This document shows positions 34,712 through 43,082 of a stretch of DNA of 62,677 bases, piece after piece. The notes under the pieces are model-generated. The model was given only the letters and a program-made list of their open reading frames with translations. It was not told the origin of the DNA and made no database searches. The stretch is from assembly GCF_021538895.1 (NCBI RefSeq), contig NZ_JADDRL010000053.1, positions 1 through 62,677 of the forward strand, read 5' to 3'. Position 1 is the stretch's first letter, and every line of letters begins with the position of its first letter. The position numbers and the translations under genes were made by a program. The stretch is from Streptomyces olivochromogenes (GTDB lineage Bacteria; Actinomycetota; Actinomycetes; Streptomycetales; Streptomycetaceae).

Positions 34712-36210
34712 GCGCACCCCGGATCACGCCTCTGGTGGAAGCGCGGGGCATCGTCAAGCGGTACGGCCCCACGGTCGCCCTCGCCGACGGCCGGCTCACC
34801 GTGCTGCCCGGCGAGTCGCACGCGCTCGTCGGCCGCAACGGCGCCGGCAAGTCCACCCTCGTCAACGTCCTCACCGGCCTCCAGGCACCGGACGAGGGCA
34901 CGGTCCGCTTCGACGGCGAGCCCGCGCCCGCGCTCGCCGACCGCGACGCCTGGCGCCGCAAGGTCGCCTGCGTCTACCAGAAGCCCACCGTCGTCCCGGA
35001 GTTGACGGTCGCCGAGAACCTCTTCATCAACCGGCAGCCCCTGCACCGGGGGTTCATCAGCTGGCGCCGGCTGAGGAGCGAGGCGGCCGCGCTCCTCGAC
35101 ACCTGGGACGTCCGTGTCGACCCCGAGGCGCGCACCGCCGACCTCAAGGTCGAGGACCGCCAAATGGTCGAGATCGCCCGGGCGTTGAGCTTCGGCGCCC
35201 GGTTCATCGTCCTCGACGAGCCGACCGCCCAGCTCGACAACCGCGAGATCGAGCGGCTGTTCACCCGCATGCGGACCCTGCAGGACTCCGGCGTCACCTT
35301 CCTGTTCATCTCGCACCACCTCCAGGAGGTGTACGAGGTCTGCCAGACCGTCACCGTGCTGCGCGACGCCCGCTGGATCACCACCGCTCCGGTCGCCGAC
35401 CTGCCCAGGTCGGCCCTGGTGGAGGCGATGGCGGGCGAGTCCGTCGAGGACCGGGCGTACACCCGGGACGCGGTGGCCGCCGATGCCCCGGTCGTGCTCG
35501 ACGTGCGCGGTCTGACCTCCGCCGCGTACCGGGACGTCGACCTCACCGTCCGCCGTGGTGAGGTCGTCGGACTCGCCGGCATCAGCGGCAGCGGCAAGAC
35601 CGAGCTGGCCGAGTCCCTCGCCGGACTGCACACCCCGAGCGGGGGCAGTGCCGAACTCGACGGCGCGAGGCTCCCGTTCGGCGACGTACGGGCCGCGCTG
35701 GCGGCGGGTGTCGGCTGTGTGCCCCGTGACCGGCACGAGCAGGGCCTCGTCCCGGGCATGACCGTCGGGGACAACACCACGATGACCGTCCTGGACCGGC
35801 TCGGCCGCTTCGGTTTCGTCGGTACCGACCGCAGACGCGGCGTCGCCACCGGGCTGATCGAACGCCTCGACATCCACACCGAGGGCCCCGAACAGCCCGT
35901 CTCCGACCTTTCCGGCGGCAACGCGCAGAAGGTCGTCATGGCCCGCGCCCTCGCCTGTGACCCGCGGCTGCTCGTCCTGATCAACCCCACCGCGGGCGTC
36001 GACGTGAAGTCCAAGGAGTCCCTGCTGGCCCGGGTGGACAACGCCCGCGAGGACGGCACCGCCGTCCTCGTCGTCTCCGACGAACTCGACGACCTGCGCC
36101 GCTGCGACCGCGTCCTCGTCCTCTTCCACGGCCGCATCGTCGCCGAGCACCCGGCGGGCTGGCGCGACCACGAGCTGATCGCCTCCATCGAAGGAGTGGA
36201 CCATGGCTGA
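34708..36210 (+). CDS. Sugar ABC transporter ATPase, duplicated (RbsA/RhaT type)
   Basis: The 500-residue product has two ATPase halves. The first has Walker A GRNGAGKST, Walker B FIVLDEPTAQLD and a signature region VEDRQMVEIARAL. The second has a Walker-A-like GISGSGKTELAE, signature LSGGNAQKVV and the degenerate Walker B LLVLINPTAGVD (Asn where Asp-Glu is usual). This asymmetry is normal for ribose/rhamnose-class importers. The ATG overlaps the binding-protein stop, and the end overlaps the permease start by 8 bp. Confidence 0.92.
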   Translation: MSAPRITPLVEARGIVKRYGPTVALADGRLTVLPGESHALVGRNGAGKSTLVNVLTGLQAPDEGTVRFDGEPAPALADRDAWRRKVACVYQKPTVVPELTVAENLFINRQPLHRGFISWRRLRSEAAALLDTWDVRVDPEARTADLKVEDRQMVEIARALSFGARFIVLDEPTAQLDNREIERLFTRMRTLQDSGVTFLFISHHLQEVYEVCQTVTVLRDARWITTAPVADLPRSALVEAMAGESVEDRAYTRDAVAADAPVVLDVRGLTSAAYRDVDLTVRRGEVVGLAGISGSGKTELAESLAGLHTPSGGSAELDGARLPFGDVRAALAAGVGCVPRDRHEQGLVPGMTVGDNTTMTVLDRLGRFGFVGTDRRRGVATGLIERLDIHTEGPEQPVSDLSGGNAQKVVMARALACDPRLLVLINPTAGVDVKSKESLLARVDNAREDGTAVLVVSDELDDLRRCDRVLVLFHGRIVAEHPAGWRDHELIASIEGVDHG

Positions 36211-37228
36211 CACCAAGGCCCCGCCGCTCACCCCGCCGCTCGCCCGCGACCCCCGTGCGGCCCGGACGGTGCTGCTCCGCCGCGCTCGCGAACTCGCCCT
36301 GGTCCCGGCCCTGTTGCTGCTCATGGTGCTCGGCGCGGTGGTCAACGACTCCTTCCTGACCGAGCGCAACCTGATCTCGATCCTCGGCGCCTGTGCCGCG
36401 CTCGCGATGGTCGTGCTCGCCGAGTCCCTGGTGCTCATCACCGGCAGGTTCGACCTGTCCCTGGAGTCGGTCGTCGGTATCGCGCCCGCCGTGGGCGCGC
36501 TCCTCGTCCTGCCGTCCGCCCAGTCCGGCTGGGGCACCGAACTCCCGGCGCCGCTCGCGCTGTTCGCGGTCCTCCTCGTCGGGGCGGCCGTCGGCGCGTT
36601 CAACGGCGTCCTCGTCGTCACCTTCCGGCTCAACGCGTTCATCGTGACGCTGGCCATGCTGATCGTGCTGCGCGGACTGCTGGTCGGCGCGACCAAGGGC
36701 AAGACCCTCTTCGGCATGCCCGACAGCTTCTACTCCCTGGCCACCACCACCTTCCTGTCCGTCCCGCTGTCGGTGTGGCTGGCCGCGATCGCCTTCGCGG
36801 TCGCCGGGCTCGTCCTGCGCTACCACCGCGTCGGCCGTGCCCTGTACGCCATCGGCGGCAACGCGGACGCGGCCCGCGCGGCCGGCATCCGGGTCGAACG
36901 CGTGATGCTCGGGGTGTTCGTCGTCGCGGGCGTGCTCGCCTCGGTCGGCGGCATCATGCAGACCGGCTACGTCGGCGCGATCAGCGCCAACCAGGGCAAC
37001 AACATGATCTTCACCGTGTTCGCGGCCGCGGTGATCGGCGGCATCAGCCTGGACGGCGGCAAGGGCACCATGTTCGGCGCCCTGACCGGCGTACTCCTGC
37101 TCGGAGTCGTACAGAACCTGCTCACCCTCGCCCAGGTGCCCTCGTTCTGGATCCAGGCCATCTACGGCGGAATCATCCTGGTCGCCCTCATGATCGCCCG
37201 CGTGACGACGGGCCGGGCACAGGACTGA
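36203..37228 (+). CDS. Sugar ABC transporter permease (RbsC type)
   Basis: The 341-residue permease belongs to the branched-chain amino acid/ribose class. It has 8-10 hydrophobic helices and the family motif segments GRFDLSLESVVG, RLNAFIVTLAMLIVLRG and YAIGGNADAARAAGIRV. It is the only permease gene in the operon, so it probably works as a homodimer, whereas rhamnose systems of the same class usually have two permease genes. Confidence 0.92.
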   Translation: MADTKAPPLTPPLARDPRAARTVLLRRARELALVPALLLLMVLGAVVNDSFLTERNLISILGACAALAMVVLAESLVLITGRFDLSLESVVGIAPAVGALLVLPSAQSGWGTELPAPLALFAVLLVGAAVGAFNGVLVVTFRLNAFIVTLAMLIVLRGLLVGATKGKTLFGMPDSFYSLATTTFLSVPLSVWLAAIAFAVAGLVLRYHRVGRALYAIGGNADAARAAGIRVERVMLGVFVVAGVLASVGGIMQTGYVGAISANQGNNMIFTVFAAAVIGGISLDGGKGTMFGALTGVLLLGVVQNLLTLAQVPSFWIQAIYGGIILVALMIARVTTGRAQD

Positions 37229-37266
37229 CCCGCTCCGCCACCTCCTCACCGACCGAAAGGCCTTCC

Positions 37267-38607
37267 GTGTCCCCGACCCCCGCCCGCGTGACCGCGGTCG
37301 ACACCTACGACATCCGCTTCCCGACCTCGCGCGAGCTGGACGGCTCCGACGCGATGAACCCGGACCCGGACTACTCGGCGGCCTATGTGGTGCTGCGCAC
37401 CGACGCGGCCGACGGGCACGAGGGGCACGGGTTCACGTTCACCATCGGGCGGGGCAACGATGTCCAGGTCGCGGCGATCCACGCGCTGCGGGACCACGTC
37501 CTCGGCCGTACGGTCGAGGAGCTGTGCGACGACCCCGGGACGCTGTTCCGGGACCTGATCGGCGACAGCCAGCTGCGCTGGCTCGGCCCGGAGAAGGGCG
37601 TGATGCACATGGCCATCGGCGCCCTGGTCAACGCGGTCTGGGACCTCGCCGCCAAACGGGCCGCCAAGCCGCTGTGGCGGCTGCTCGCCGACGCCGAACC
37701 GGAGTGGCTCGTCCGGCAGATCGACTTCCGGTACATCACGGACGCGCTCACCCCCGAGGAGGCCCTGGAGCTCCTGCGCCACGGCCGGCCGGGCGCGCCC
37801 GAGCGGCGGGCCCGGCTGCTGGAACGCGGCTACCCCGCCTACACCACGTCCGCCGGCTGGCTCGGCTACGACGACGAGAAGCTGACCCGGCTGGCCGCCC
37901 AGGCCGTCGCCGACGGCTTCGGGCAGATCAAGCTCAAGGTGGGCGCCGACCTCGACGACGACGTGCGCCGCTGCCGCGTCGCCCGCTCCGTGGTCGGCCC
38001 CGGCATCCGCATGGCCATCGACGCCAACCAGCGCTGGGACGTCGAGGAGGCGATCCGCTGGACCAGGGCCCTCGCCGAGTTCGACCCGTACTGGATCGAG
38101 GAGCCCACCAGCCCCGACGACGTCCTCGGCCACGCGGTGATCCGCAAGGCGGTCGCGCCCGTCAAGGTGGCCACCGGCGAGCACGTGCACAACCGCATCG
38201 TCTTCAAGCAGATGCTCCAGGCCGGTGCCCTCGACGTGGTGCAGATCGACGCGGCCCGGGTCGGCGGCGTCAACGAGAACCTCGCCATCCTGCTGCTCGC
38301 GGCCAAGTTCGGCGTCCCCGTCTGCCCGCACGCGGGCGGCGTCGGCCTGTGCGAACTCGTCCAGCACCTCTCGATGTTCGACTACCTGGCGGTCTCCGGC
38401 ACCACCGACGACCGGGTCATCGAATACGTCGACCACCTGCACGACCACTTCCTCGACCCGGTGGTGATCCGCCAGGGTCACTACACGGCACCCACCGCGC
38501 CGGGCTTCTCGGCCGCCATGCGGCCCGAGTCCATCGCGCGCTACACGTTCCCCGGCGGCACCTTCTGGGCCGCCGACCCCGAGACGCGGAAGGGACAGGC
38601 GGCATGA
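37267..38607 (+). CDS. L-fuconate dehydratase (enolase superfamily)
   Basis: The enzyme converts L-fuconate to 2-keto-3-deoxy-L-fuconate. The 446 residues and the motifs match the fuconate-dehydratase/ENOSF1 branch of the mandelate racemase group. The catalytic KLK is at 222-224, metal ligands are Asp252 (AIDANQRWD), Glu278 (WIEEPTSPDD) and Glu305 (ATGEHVHN), and the catalytic base is His355 (CPHAGGVGL). The N-terminal capping domain contains TVDTYDIR-like FPTSRELDGSDAMN. GTG 37267 has GAAAGG 6 bp upstream. The context of fucose dehydrogenase, lactonase and mutarotase makes fuconate the natural substrate. Confidence 0.9.
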   Translation: MSPTPARVTAVDTYDIRFPTSRELDGSDAMNPDPDYSAAYVVLRTDAADGHEGHGFTFTIGRGNDVQVAAIHALRDHVLGRTVEELCDDPGTLFRDLIGDSQLRWLGPEKGVMHMAIGALVNAVWDLAAKRAAKPLWRLLADAEPEWLVRQIDFRYITDALTPEEALELLRHGRPGAPERRARLLERGYPAYTTSAGWLGYDDEKLTRLAAQAVADGFGQIKLKVGADLDDDVRRCRVARSVVGPGIRMAIDANQRWDVEEAIRWTRALAEFDPYWIEEPTSPDDVLGHAVIRKAVAPVKVATGEHVHNRIVFKQMLQAGALDVVQIDAARVGGVNENLAILLLAAKFGVPVCPHAGGVGLCELVQHLSMFDYLAVSGTTDDRVIEYVDHLHDHFLDPVVIRQGHYTAPTAPGFSAAMRPESIARYTFPGGTFWAADPETRKGQAA

Positions 38608-39359
38608 GCGACTTCGAGGGCCTGACGGCCCTGGTGACCGGCGGCGCCGGCGGGATCGGCCGGGCCACCGCGGAACTCCTCGCCGAGCGCGGCGCCCGGG
38701 TCGCCGTCCTCGACCTGGACCCGTCGACGGTGGACAAGCCCCTTTTGGGCCTGCGCGCCGACGTCGGCGACGACGCGTCGGTGCGCGCCGCCGTCGCGCG
38801 GGCGGCCGAGGACCTCGGCGGCCTCGACGTCCTGGTCAACAACGCGGGCATCGGCGCCCAGGGCACCGTCGAGGACAACGACGACGCGGAATGGCGCCGG
38901 GTCTTCGACGTCAACGTCCTCGGCATGGTCCGCGCCGCCCGCGCCGCCCTGCCCCACCTGCGCCGCTCCCGGCACGCGGCGATCGTCAACACTTGCTCGA
39001 TCGCCGCCACCGCGGGACTTCCGCAGCGCGCCCTCTACAGCGCCACCAAGGGCGCCGTGTACTCCCTGACCCTGGCCATGGCCGCCGACCACGTCCGCGA
39101 GGGCATCCGCGTCAACTGCGTCAACCCCGGTACGGCGGACACCCCGTGGATCGGCCGTCTGCTGGACGCCGCCCCCGACCCGGCCGCCGAACGGGCCGCC
39201 CTCAAGGCCCGGCAGCCCACCGGACGGCTCGTGTCCGCGGCCGAGGTCGCGGGCGCCATCGCCTACCTGGCGAGCCCCCTCTCCGGCGCCACCACCGGCA
39301 CCGCCCTCGCTGTCGACGGCGGCATGCAGGGCCTCAGGCTCCGCCCGGCGGGCCGGTGA
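38604..39359 (+). CDS. SDR dehydrogenase, probable 2-keto-3-deoxy-L-fuconate dehydrogenase
   Basis: The 251-residue classical SDR has TGGAGGIG (cofactor), NNAGIG, catalytic Ser in NTCSIAA and YSATK, and the ending ALAVDGGMQ. DLD after the second strand suggests NAD+ preference. It directly follows the fuconate dehydratase with a 4-bp overlap. In the oxidative fucose pathway an SDR oxidises 2-keto-3-deoxy-L-fuconate to the 2,4-diketo acid, and this is the best assignment. It could alternatively be a fucose dehydrogenase, but the aldo/keto reductase next door fits that role. Confidence 0.82.
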   Translation: MSDFEGLTALVTGGAGGIGRATAELLAERGARVAVLDLDPSTVDKPLLGLRADVGDDASVRAAVARAAEDLGGLDVLVNNAGIGAQGTVEDNDDAEWRRVFDVNVLGMVRAARAALPHLRRSRHAAIVNTCSIAATAGLPQRALYSATKGAVYSLTLAMAADHVREGIRVNCVNPGTADTPWIGRLLDAAPDPAAERAALKARQPTGRLVSAAEVAGAIAYLASPLSGATTGTALAVDGGMQGLRLRPAGR

Positions 39360-40324
39360 ACACCCTGGGCCGCAGCGGCGTCCGGGTGAGCCCGCTGGCC
39401 TTCGGCGCGGCCGGGATCGGCAACCTGTACACCGAGGTCGGCGAGGAACAGGCGTACGAGGCGGTCACGGCCGCCTGGCGCAGCGGCATCCGCTTCTTCG
39501 ACACCGCCCCGCACTACGGCCTCGGGCTGTCCGAACGGCGCCTGGGCGCCGCCCTGCGGGCCTTCCCCCGCTCCGAGTACGCCGTCGCCACGAAGGTGGG
39601 CCGCCGCCTGGAGCCGTCGTCCGAGGGCGGCGACGACCTGGCCAACGGCTTCGCCGTGCCCGCCGCACAGCGCCGGGTGTGGGACTTCAGCGCCGACGGC
39701 ATCCGCCGCACCCTGGAGGCCAGTCTGGACCGGCTCGGCCTCGACCACGTCGACGTCGTGCACCTCCACGACCCGGACGACCACGCCGAGCAGGCCTTCC
39801 GCGAGGGCTACCCCGCCCTGGAGCGGCTGCGCTCGGAGGGGGTCGTGGGCGCGATCGGCGCGGGCATGAACCAGGCCGGGATGCTCACCCGGTTCGTCCG
39901 CGACACCGATGTCGACGTAGTGCTCTGCGCGGGCCGCTACACCCTGCTGGACCAGCGCGCCCGGACCGAACTGCTGCCCGCGGCCGAAGAACGGGGCGTG
40001 TCCGTCGTCGTCGGCGGTGCCTTCAACTCCGGGCTGCTCGCGGACCCGAGACCCGGCGCGACGTACGACTACACACAAGCGCCCGCCGACCTGCTGGAGC
40101 GGGCCCTGCGCATGAAGGAGGTCGCCGACCGGCACGGCATCACCCTGCGCGCCGCCGCCCTGGCCTTCTGCGCCGCGCCCCCGGCCGTCGCGAGCGTGCT
40201 GGTGGGGGCCCGCTCGGCCGCCGAAGTCCGCGACTGCGCCGAGCAGTTCACCACACCGATCCCCGCGGCGCTCTGGCAGGAACTGCGGGACACCGGCCTG
40301 CTGCCCCCCGAGGAGCCGTCATGA
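39356..40324 (+). CDS. Aldo/keto reductase, probable L-fucose dehydrogenase
   Basis: The 322-residue product has the AKR (beta/alpha)8 fold: FDTAPHYGLGLSERRLG carries catalytic Asp and Tyr, ATKVGRRL the Lys and HLHDPDDH the His region. SVLVGARSAAEV resembles the NADP-binding segment. It is close to D-threo-aldose 1-dehydrogenases that oxidise L-fucose to L-fucono-1,5-lactone. GTG 39356 overlaps the preceding stop, and its own stop overlaps the mutarotase ATG, so the whole block is translationally coupled. Confidence 0.85.
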   Translation: MNTLGRSGVRVSPLAFGAAGIGNLYTEVGEEQAYEAVTAAWRSGIRFFDTAPHYGLGLSERRLGAALRAFPRSEYAVATKVGRRLEPSSEGGDDLANGFAVPAAQRRVWDFSADGIRRTLEASLDRLGLDHVDVVHLHDPDDHAEQAFREGYPALERLRSEGVVGAIGAGMNQAGMLTRFVRDTDVDVVLCAGRYTLLDQRARTELLPAAEERGVSVVVGGAFNSGLLADPRPGATYDYTQAPADLLERALRMKEVADRHGITLRAAALAFCAAPPAVASVLVGARSAAEVRDCAEQFTTPIPAALWQELRDTGLLPPEEPS

Positions 40325-40635
40325 GAGTGGCCCTGCACACCAAGGTCCGCGCGGACCGCGTCGCCGCGTACGAGGCCGCCCACCGCGAGGTCCCGAAGGA
40401 ACTCACCGACGCGATCCGCGCCGCAGGCGCCACCTCCTGGACGATCTGGCGCAGCGGCACCGACCTCTTCCACCTCCTGGAGTGCGCCGACTACGCCCGC
40501 CTCCTGGCCGAGTTGGAGGGACTGCCGGTCAACATCGCCTGGCAGGCCCGGATGGCGGAACTCCTCGACGTGGTGCACGACTACTCCGGCGAGGGCGCGG
40601 GCGTCGTGCTGCCCGTCGTGTGGGAGCTGCCGTGA
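40321..40635 (+). CDS. L-rhamnose/L-fucose mutarotase (RhaM family)
   Basis: This is a small cytoplasmic epimerase of 104 residues interconverting sugar anomers. RhaM/DUF718 features are VALHTKVRADRVAAYEAAH at the start, the YSIWR-type strand TSWTIWRSGTDLFHLLE, and WQARMAELLD. The terminal WELP is typical. Coupled by overlap to the dehydrogenase before it and the lactonase after it, it presumably supplies the anomer required by the fucose dehydrogenase. Confidence 0.9.
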   Translation: MRVALHTKVRADRVAAYEAAHREVPKELTDAIRAAGATSWTIWRSGTDLFHLLECADYARLLAELEGLPVNIAWQARMAELLDVVHDYSGEGAGVVLPVVWELP

Positions 40636-41468
40636 CCGTCGACGCCCACCACCACGTCTGGGACCTCTCCGTCCGCGACCAGGACTGGATCACCGGCCCC
40701 GAACTCCGGCCGCTCCGGCGGAACTTCACCGTCGCCGACCTGGAGGCCGAGGCCCGCCCGGCCGGAGTCCGGCGCACGGTCCTCGTACAGACGGTCACCG
40801 TGGCGGAGGAGACCCCGGAGTTCCTGGCCCTGGCGGAGAAGCACGAGCTGATCGGCGGGGTCGTGGGCTGGACCGACCTCACCCGCCCCGACGTGTCCGA
40901 CGAGCTGGCCCGGCTGCGCGAACTCCCCGGCGGCCGCTACCTGAAGGGCATCCGCCACCAGGTCCAGGGCGAGCCCGATCCTCGGTGGCTGCTGCGCCCG
41001 GACGTACGCCGGGGACTGGCCGCCGTGGCCGACGCGGGGCTGGTGTACGACCTCGTCGTCCTGCCCCACCAGCTGCCGGCCTGCGCCGCGGCGGCCGCGT
41101 CCCTGCCCGGGCTCACGTTCGTCCTCGACCACCTGGGCAAGCCGCCCGTCGCCTCGGGCGCGCGGGAACCCTGGGCGCGTGCCGTCCGCACCCTGGCCGC
41201 GCTCCCCAACACCGTCTGCAAGCTCTCCGGCCTGGTGACCGAGGCGGACCTCGCCTCCTGGACGGTGGCAGACCTGCGCCCGTACGCCGAGGTGGTGCTG
41301 GACGCGTTCGGCCCCGCGCGGCTGATGTTCGGCTCGGACTGGCCGGTGTGCACGCTCGCGGCGACCTACGCGGACGTGCTGGCCGCCGCGCACGAGCTGA
41401 CGGCCGGTCTCGGTGAGGCCGAACGCACCCAGGTCTTCGAGGGCACCGCCACCCGCGTCTACCTCTGA
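40632..41468 (+). CDS. L-fuconolactonase (amidohydrolase superfamily)
   Basis: The 278-residue TIM-barrel hydrolase starts with the metal-site motif VDAHHHVWD, has LKGIRHQVQGEPD and TFVLDHLGKPPV, and ends with RLMFGSDWPVCTL, all typical of the fuconolactonase/COG3618 group. It hydrolyses L-fucono-1,5-lactone to L-fuconate, the substrate of the dehydratase in this operon. GTG 40632 overlaps the mutarotase stop. It is the last gene of the operon and is followed by a hairpin. Confidence 0.9.
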   Translation: MTVDAHHHVWDLSVRDQDWITGPELRPLRRNFTVADLEAEARPAGVRRTVLVQTVTVAEETPEFLALAEKHELIGGVVGWTDLTRPDVSDELARLRELPGGRYLKGIRHQVQGEPDPRWLLRPDVRRGLAAVADAGLVYDLVVLPHQLPACAAAAASLPGLTFVLDHLGKPPVASGAREPWARAVRTLAALPNTVCKLSGLVTEADLASWTVADLRPYAEVVLDAFGPARLMFGSDWPVCTLAATYADVLAAAHELTAGLGEAERTQVFEGTATRVYL

Positions 41469-41478
41469 CCGGACCACT

Positions 41479-41493
41479 GCCCGGAACCCGGGC
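41479..41493. terminator. Short hairpin between converging genes
   Basis: GCCCGG-AAC-CCGGGC forms a 6-bp stem 10 bp after the fuconolactonase stop and just before the 3' end of the lipase-maturation-factor gene. It could terminate both transcripts, though the stem is short and no U-run follows. Confidence 0.4.
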
Positions 41494-41498
41494 GGGGC

Positions 41499-42920
41499 TC
41501 ACAGCCGCCGCACCCGCGTCGCCAGCCGGGTCGGCGGCAGGTACTCCCGTACGAACGTCCGCTGCCAGCACGCGCCCGTCTCCCGCAGCTCCCGCCAGGT
41601 CGTGTAGCGGTAGCGGAAGAGACGGGCACGGACGAACCGCGGCGGCTCCTCGGCCGGGAACGGGGAGCGGCGCAGCAGCCGCAGCGTGTCGCGGTCGTTC
41701 TCCAGCAGGCGCTCCACCAGGCCGCCGAACCAGGACTCGGCGTACATGGGCGACAGCGCGGCGAACCACATCAGCCAGTCCAGGCGCAGATGGTAGGGGG
41801 CGAACTGGCGCGGCCAGTACCGGGGATCGCCGGGCTTGCCCTTGAACTCGTACTCCCGCCAGTCCGCGTCCTCGCGCGGTACGTCGTCGAGCGTGCCCTC
41901 GACCACCACCTCGTACCGGACGCGGCTGACACTGCCGAACGCGCCGTAGGTGTTCACCAGGTGCAGGGGGTCGAAGGAGCGGTTCATCACCTGGCGGTGG
42001 GAGATCATGTTCCGCACCGGGTGGTAGCTCAGGAAGAGCAGCAGCGCGGCGACGGCGCACACCACGATCTCGTACCAGAGCGGCGCCGCGGGCGCGGACG
42101 GCGCGGCGGCCGGGATCCGCAGCGCCGACAGGGCCAGCACGATGGCGATCCAGTTCAGCCAGGAGAAGTTGCCGGACAGCACCAGCCACAGCTGGGTGAC
42201 GATCATCAGGGCGGCGGCGGCCGTGGCGATCGGCTGCGGAGTGAACAGCAGGACGGGCACCACGAGTTGGGTGAAGTGGTTCGCCGCCACCTCCACCCGG
42301 TGCAGCGGCTGCGGCAGATGGTGGAAGAACCAGCTCAGCGGGCCCGGCATCGGCTGGGTCTCGTGGTGGTAGTACAGGCAGGTCAGCTTCCGCCAGCAGG
42401 CGTCGCCCCGCATCTTGATCAGACCGGCCCCGAACTCGACCCGGAACAGGATCCAGCGCAGCAGGAAGAGCACCAGCACCGGGGGCGCGACCGCGTCGTT
42501 GCCCAGGAAGGCGCCGAGGAAGCCGACCTCCAGCAGCAGCGACTCCCAGCCGAACGAGTACCAGGTCTGGCCGACGTTGACGACCGACAGGTACAGCGCC
42601 CAGGGGACCAGCCACAGCAGGATCCCGCCCCACAGCGGGAGTTGGCCGTCCAGACCCGCCAGCAGGGCCGCCGACACGGCACAACCCGCCCAGGAGCAGG
42701 CCGCGAAGAAGCGGTCCGAGTAGTGCAGGTGGAACAGGCTCGGCGCACTCCGGAACGACACCCGCGCCAGGAAGCGGGGGATCGGCAGCATGCCGCGCTC
42801 ACCGAGCAGGGCACGGAACTGGAGGGCCGCCGCCAGGAACGCGACGAGATACACGCCGGCCAGGGCCCGCTGGAAGATCAGCCGGCTCCACCAGTAGTCG
42901 GGTGCGGTGAACCAGTCCAC
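41499..42920 (-). CDS. Lipase maturation factor family membrane protein
   Basis: The 473-residue polytopic membrane protein starts with DYWWSRLIFQRALAGVYLVA and has the LMF-family segments YSFGWESLLLEVGFLGAFL and EFGAGLIKMRGD, plus YYHHETQPMPGPLSWF. A soluble C-terminal region follows (FAPYHLRLDWLMWFAAL). In animals LMF1 helps lipases fold in the ER; bacterial members are numerous and their function is not established. GTG 42920 has AAGGAG upstream. It converges on the fucose operon. Confidence 0.85.
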   Translation of the reverse strand: MDWFTAPDYWWSRLIFQRALAGVYLVAFLAAALQFRALLGERGMLPIPRFLARVSFRSAPSLFHLHYSDRFFAACSWAGCAVSAALLAGLDGQLPLWGGILLWLVPWALYLSVVNVGQTWYSFGWESLLLEVGFLGAFLGNDAVAPPVLVLFLLRWILFRVEFGAGLIKMRGDACWRKLTCLYYHHETQPMPGPLSWFFHHLPQPLHRVEVAANHFTQLVVPVLLFTPQPIATAAAALMIVTQLWLVLSGNFSWLNWIAIVLALSALRIPAAAPSAPAAPLWYEIVVCAVAALLLFLSYHPVRNMISHRQVMNRSFDPLHLVNTYGAFGSVSRVRYEVVVEGTLDDVPREDADWREYEFKGKPGDPRYWPRQFAPYHLRLDWLMWFAALSPMYAESWFGGLVERLLENDRDTLRLLRRSPFPAEEPPRFVRARLFRYRYTTWRELRETGACWQRTFVREYLPPTRLATRVRRL

Positions 42921-43082
42921 GGTCGTGCGCTCCTTTCTCCATTGTGGCGCCGGTGGCGCGGGCCGCCGAAGGGACGCCGAAGGGGCCCGTCACTCTGTGT
43001 ACCCCTCCCTTCCGCTTGCGTGACCCGAGAAAGCCAAGCAGACAATAGTGACGAACGTGCCCGAGATGGATCGGTCGAGACG

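Noticed and set aside
33584..37228. Calling the importer a rhamnose system (rhaSTPQ)
   Set aside because: Only one permease is present and all the enzymes in the operon fit L-fucose oxidation. No rhamnose isomerase, kinase or aldolase is seen.
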